Assembly (NCBI RefSeq): GCF_009696045.1
Contig: NZ_VUMT01000021.1
Span: 1 to 45,335, forward strand
Source of the DNA: Velocimicrobium porci
Lineage (GTDB): Bacteria > Bacillota > Clostridia > Lachnospirales > Lachnospiraceae
Direction: 5' to 3'
DNA length: 45,335 bases
Positions within the stretch are counted from its first letter, which is position 1. Each line of letters opens with the position of its first letter. The notes beneath the pieces are model-generated. The model searched no databases. It worked only from the letters and a program-made list of their open reading frames with translations, and was not told the DNA's origin. Positions 41,848-45,335 of the stretch are shown piece after piece. The position numbers were made by a program, and so were the translations under genes.

Positions 41848-42978
41848 ATGGAACAACAGAATTTACCTAAAAATATAAGACAAATCGGACAAGCAGGAAG
41901 AAATCCTAAGATTTACATAGAAGATTATGTAATTACATATGCAAGAAAACTTGCGAAACAGACAACAAATCGTTATGGACTGGCTGTTCTTTTGGGAAAA
42001 CTTCCTCAGGAAGAGAATCAACCAATTTTTGTAAGTGGTGCAGTTACAATCCAAAATTATCAGTTAGAACAAGGGGTTATATTTTCGAATGAAGTCTGGT
42101 CTGGAATTTACGAGCAGATTCGAAAATATTTTATGGATTTGGAGGTTATGGGACTTGTTGTAACAAGGAATGAATCAGAGGAAGGAATTCCGGATAGGCT
42201 AAAGAGAATCCATTTAGAAAATTTTCCAGGTGAAAACAGAATCTTTTTTTTGTATGACGGTGAAGAAAAAGAAGAGAATTTTTATCGGACAAGCAAAAGA
42301 CAGCTAGTTAAACAAAATGGATACTATATTTATTATGAGAAAAATGAATCTATGCAAAACTATATGGTTGATACACTGGGAACAGAAAGCGAAGAAAAGG
42401 AATATGAAGATTTGGCAATGGAGCATGTAAGGAATGTAATTGCTTCCAAAACGGAACCGGTAGAAAATAAAAAAATGGTTCATCTAATGTATGCAGCGAG
42501 TACAGCATTGGCTGCGGTTGTGTTAGTAATTGGGACAACCATGTTAAATAATTATGATAAAATGAATAATATGGAACAAACATTAAATCACATTTCAGAT
42601 GATGTAACTGAGTTAGGAAAAGAAGATGGGAATTTACTGGTGGAAACATTAAATGGTAATCTTGAAAAAGCGAGCAAAAAAGAGAATTTTCCAGAGAAAG
42701 AAGAGAATGAAGAGGACAGTAAGAACGATAAAAAGGATTTTTCGAATCAAAAGACAGATGAAAAGGAACACAAAAAAAATAAGAAGATTAAAACTTCGGA
42801 GAAAAAACCGGCATCCGCAAAACCAGTAAAATATTATACAGTCAAAAAAGGTGATACGTTAGTTACAATAAGTGGGAAATTATATGATTCTGATGAATAT
42901 GTAGAAGCAATTCAAAAAATGAATGGAATAGAGGATAAAGATGTCATATACGAAGGGCAGAAATTGTTATTACCATAA
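41848..42978 (+). CDS. Membrane protein with JAB/MPN-like N-domain and C-terminal LysM
   Basis: A 376-residue protein. Residues about 1-190 are cytoplasmic and resemble a JAB/MPN fold: YGLAVLLGKLPQ, IFVSGAVTIQNY, EVWSGIYEQIRKYFMDLEVM, and RIFFLYDGEE. The metal HxHP position reads VTRN, so the domain looks inactive; this is inference from pattern. A membrane helix (about 211-231), a short coiled coil, and a Lys/Glu-rich linker follow. The C-terminal LysM domain (about 327-376: YYTVKKGDTLVTISGKLY) would bind peptidoglycan outside. It may link a cytosolic signal to the wall. It starts the operon with DUF5711 and CvpA genes. Confidence 0.8.
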   Translation: MEQQNLPKNIRQIGQAGRNPKIYIEDYVITYARKLAKQTTNRYGLAVLLGKLPQEENQPIFVSGAVTIQNYQLEQGVIFSNEVWSGIYEQIRKYFMDLEVMGLVVTRNESEEGIPDRLKRIHLENFPGENRIFFLYDGEEKEENFYRTSKRQLVKQNGYYIYYEKNESMQNYMVDTLGTESEEKEYEDLAMEHVRNVIASKTEPVENKKMVHLMYAASTALAAVVLVIGTTMLNNYDKMNNMEQTLNHISDDVTELGKEDGNLLVETLNGNLEKASKKENFPEKEENEEDSKNDKKDFSNQKTDEKEHKKNKKIKTSEKKPASAKPVKYYTVKKGDTLVTISGKLYDSDEYVEAIQKMNGIEDKDVIYEGQKLLLP

Positions 42979-43085
42979 AAGATGTGGAAAACTGTTTACA
43001 TTCAATTGCCGAAGTCATTTAAATAAGGTATAATGCACATGAAGGTAAAAAGAAATAATAAAAATGAATGACAAAGGTGGAAAGA

Positions 43086-44285
43086 ATGGAAAGTTTAGTA
43101 GAAAGAAATGATAATAAAAGATATGAAAAGGAAAAGAAAAGACATAAAAGAGCAGTTGTATTAACGATTAGTACATGTACTATTGCTGCTGTATGTCTTT
43201 TTGCATATATTTTAAACAATGTAATTAATAAGCATTATTTGGGATATGAGGTTGTAAAAACAATACCAAGGCAGGATAGTAGCAGTGTTACTTATGCAAA
43301 GTATAAGGATGGGTTACTAAAATATAGCCACGATGGAGCTTCGGCAATTGATGGAGAGGGAAAAACACTTTGGAATGGAAGCTATGATATGAACAACCCA
43401 AGTGTGGATATTTGTGGCGATTTTGCAGTAATCGGTGATATTGGCGGAAAAGAATGGTATGTCTATAACGGAAGTGATTCAGGCACTAAGTTTGAAGAAA
43501 CGCTTCCTATCGCACAGATAAAGATTGCCGGGCAGGGGGTTGTAGCAGTTTTGTTAAATGACAAGGATTCAAATGAAATCCATTTGTATAACCCTTATGA
43601 CAGCAGTCAAATGTTACTTGCAAAGATACCAACAAATTTATCAGAAGATGGATATCCGATAGACATTGATTTGTCGAATGATGGTAAAAAAATTGTGACA
43701 AGCTATATGGGCGTATCAAAAGGAGAAATACAGTGTAAAGTTAGTTTTTATAATTTCGATGATGTTGGAAAGGATAAAGTAAATCGAATGGTTGGTGGAG
43801 TTGATTTTGGAACGGACTTAATTCACAAAGTTGATTTTGTGAATGATGATACAGTGTGTATGTTTGGAGAAAAGGGGTTTTTTGTTTATTCAATGGGTGA
43901 ATTGCCAGAGGAAGTATTTAAAAAAACATTTAAAAACCAGACAATAAAAAGTATTGTTATGAATGAAAATTATATTGGATGTATACTGCAATCAAAAGAT
44001 GGTTCAGCGGAGTATCCACTTACCTTATATCGTTATAATGGCAAAAAAGTTCTGGAACAAAAAATCAATTATCAATATGATGAAGTAAAATTAGAAGATG
44101 ATGAAATTTTATTTACATCTGATATGGAATGTAATATTTTAAGAACAAATGGTTCGGAAAAGCTCCATACGGTATTTGATAAAAAGATAGATTATGTATT
44201 TCATTTATCAGGAAAAGAAAATTATATTTTTATTGATGAAAGTAAGATAAATAAGGTGAAATTATCCGGTAAGATAAAGGTGTGA
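43086..44285 (+). CDS. DUF5711 family membrane-anchored protein
   Basis: A 399-residue protein from ATG 43086; the frame from 43068 precedes the AAAGGTGG site. A basic N-terminus (RYEKEKKRHKRA) and one helix (about 20-42) anchor a large extracellular domain. That domain has repeated beta blades with WD-like phrasing (GLLKYSHDGASAIDGEGKTLW, FAVIGDIGGKEWYVYNGSD, GKKIVTSYMGVSKGEIQCKV), suggesting a beta-propeller. It matches DUF5711, common in Lachnospiraceae, with unknown function. The CvpA-like gene starts three bases after its stop. Confidence 0.8.
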   Translation: MESLVERNDNKRYEKEKKRHKRAVVLTISTCTIAAVCLFAYILNNVINKHYLGYEVVKTIPRQDSSSVTYAKYKDGLLKYSHDGASAIDGEGKTLWNGSYDMNNPSVDICGDFAVIGDIGGKEWYVYNGSDSGTKFEETLPIAQIKIAGQGVVAVLLNDKDSNEIHLYNPYDSSQMLLAKIPTNLSEDGYPIDIDLSNDGKKIVTSYMGVSKGEIQCKVSFYNFDDVGKDKVNRMVGGVDFGTDLIHKVDFVNDDTVCMFGEKGFFVYSMGELPEEVFKKTFKNQTIKSIVMNENYIGCILQSKDGSAEYPLTLYRYNGKKVLEQKINYQYDEVKLEDDEILFTSDMECNILRTNGSEKLHTVFDKKIDYVFHLSGKENYIFIDESKINKVKLSGKIKV

Positions 44286-44287
44286 GC

Positions 44288-44935
44288 ATGGTAAAAGAAT
44301 CAATTAACTGGTTGTTAATTTTTGTAATAGCGGTGTTGGCTTTTTACAGTCTGAAAGGATTGAAACTTGGTTTTATTCGGACTGCATTTTCAATGTTTTC
44401 GACAATTATAGCATTAATTGCAGCGTCTGTTTTTTCTCCTTATGTGAGTGGATGGATCATCGAACATAAGGAAGCGGGTTCTGTATTAGAATATTCAGTT
44501 GAAGAAAAAAATGAAACAACTTTGGATGGAGAGTCAGATATTAACTGGGCAAAGTTAATATCTGATTTTGTAACAGAAAAATCAACCGATCATTTGTCAC
44601 AGCAGGCCAAAAATTATATTGCAGATAGAATGAGCTTGTTTTTGACGAATATGATTTCCTTTATTTGTGTTTTTATTATTATAAGAATTTTCCTGGCAAT
44701 ATTGTGTAGTTCCTTGGATTTTGTAAGCAGTATTCCAATTTTAAATGGACTGAACAAAACAGCCGGATTCTTGATAGGATTGTTACATGGCCTTTTAAAT
44801 ATATGGGTTGGCTTTGCAATTCTAACTATATTTAGCCAAACGAATACAGGAAAGATACTGTTTGAATATATTGAACAGAGTGTATTTTTAACAGTCTTAT
44901 ATAGTCAGAATATTCTGATAAAAATATTTATTTAA
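44288..44935 (+). CDS. CvpA family membrane protein
   Basis: Integral membrane protein of 215 residues with about four helices. The N-terminus INWLLIFVIAVLAFYSLKGLK and the GLKLGFIRTAFS motif are typical of CvpA. A soluble loop (about 65-110) precedes the second pair of helices and the GLLHGLLNIWVGFAIL segment. The family is named for colicin V production in E. coli, but in Gram-positive bacteria it acts in envelope homeostasis by unknown means. ATG 44288 follows AAAGGTG. It ends the envelope operon. Confidence 0.85.
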   Translation: MVKESINWLLIFVIAVLAFYSLKGLKLGFIRTAFSMFSTIIALIAASVFSPYVSGWIIEHKEAGSVLEYSVEEKNETTLDGESDINWAKLISDFVTEKSTDHLSQQAKNYIADRMSLFLTNMISFICVFIIIRIFLAILCSSLDFVSSIPILNGLNKTAGFLIGLLHGLLNIWVGFAILTIFSQTNTGKILFEYIEQSVFLTVLYSQNILIKIFI

Positions 44936-44952
44936 AAAAATTAAAAAAGTTG

Positions 44953-44981
44953 TTGACAACAGAATCAATTTGTTATATACT
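44953..44981 (+). promoter_or_regulatory. rRNA promoter P1
   Basis: A perfect TTGACA (44953-44958) preceded by TTG, a 17-base spacer and TATACT (44976-44981). A hairpin (ACTGAC/GTCAGT, about 45009-45032) follows. Confidence 0.75.
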
Positions 44982-45137
44982 AACACCTGTCGCTTGGTTG
45001 ACAGAACACTGACAAAGAAAAAAGTCAGTCATTCGAGTGAAAGGCTCGGATGAAAAAAGAAGAAATAAGCCATAGTCTTCGAACTGGAATTTGTTCTTTT
45101 TCTGGAAACAAAGACAACAAAAAAATAAAGAAAGTTG

Positions 45138-45166
45138 TTGACAAGAAACGACAAACATGATATAAT
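45138..45166 (+). promoter_or_regulatory. rRNA promoter P2
   Basis: Perfect TTGACA (45138-45143) and perfect TATAAT (45161-45166) with a 17-base spacer. This is the strongest consensus promoter in the window, as expected for an rRNA operon. Confidence 0.85.
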
Positions 45167-45335
45167 AAATAATGTTGACGCGACGATAAAGAAAAGCGTC
45201 GACAGAGGAAAGAAAAATAAAGCACCTTGATAATTGAACAATAAAACAACCCTGAAAATTCTAAGAGAACCATTTGTTTGAATGAGGATTTGAACAGATG
45301 AGAGATTCATAAGAATTTCAGACGAACGACCTTTG
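45167..45335 (+). other. Pre-16S leader at the start of an rRNA operon
   Basis: The untranslated stretch after P2 starts with a hairpin (TGTTGACGC, 45173-45181, with GCGTCGACA, 45195-45203). It then has GCACCTTGATAATTGAACAA, a phrase typical of rRNA leaders in Lachnospiraceae. The 16S gene start is not reached. Short open frames on the minus strand here are chance. Confidence 0.7.

Noticed and set aside
44973-45310. Three overlapping minus-strand open frames
   Set aside because: They lie across the rRNA promoters and leader, are low-complexity Phe/Ser/Leu translations, and have no ribosome binding site.
1-45335. CRISPR array, prophage or tRNA genes
   Set aside because: No regularly spaced repeats, phage structural or integrase genes, or tRNA-like cloverleaf sequences were seen on either strand.

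Overview
The window is low-GC DNA of a spore-forming, anaerobic Bacillota, most like the Lachnospiraceae. The support is AT-rich intergenic DNA with strong AGGAGG ribosome binding sites, an oxygen-sensitive two-subunit Fe-S L-serine dehydratase, a T-box before ileS, sporulation genes (a SpoIIQ-like protein and YyaC), a clostripain-family protease and a DUF5711 protein. The genus cannot be fixed from the sequence alone.

Layout. Positions 1-3453 hold a peptide/nickel-type ABC importer whose first permease has lost its N-terminus next to what looks like the start of another gene, probably a mobile insertion. Positions 3532-7373 form an L-serine cassette: a YheO/DauR-type regulator, a DAACS symporter, and sdaAB-sdaAA. 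Positions 7504-14000 hold an acyltransferase, a small membrane protein, and on the minus strand a VanY-type carboxypeptidase without a signal peptide, a 925-residue protein of unknown function with two zinc ribbons and helical repeats, and pncB. Positions 14261-19516 hold an MFS transporter, a stand-alone LytTR regulator, and ileS behind an isoleucine T-box. Positions 19600-20160 hold a deleted PIN toxin-antitoxin remnant followed by a highly structured noncoding stretch. Positions 20188-28539 hold a secreted DUF3298 protein, glycogen phosphorylase, SppA, an RDD membrane protein, a SpoIIQ-like protein with a sigma-F-type promoter, a secreted protein and a hemolysin III protein.

Positions 28892-45335 look origin-proximal by comparison with Bacillus: DUF951, rpsF-ssb-rpsR, gdpP-rplI-dnaB, dnaX-ybaB-recR, yyaC, and finally tandem rRNA promoters with the start of a pre-16S leader. 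Secreted proteins (a Big_2 protein and a C11 protease) sit between rpsR and gdpP. A LysM / DUF5711 / CvpA envelope operon lies just before the rRNA promoters.

The points most worth following up are the SpoIIQ-like leader, where the sigma-F -10 element forms the loop of a hairpin that hides the ribosome binding site only in read-through mRNA; the nested RNA-like structure at 19967-20160; the 925-residue zinc-ribbon protein; the 111-bp repeat-bounded insertion that duplicates a -10 box; and the LysM protein with a probable dead JAB/MPN-like domain. No CRISPR array, tRNA or complete insertion sequence was seen, and the 16S gene itself begins beyond the window.
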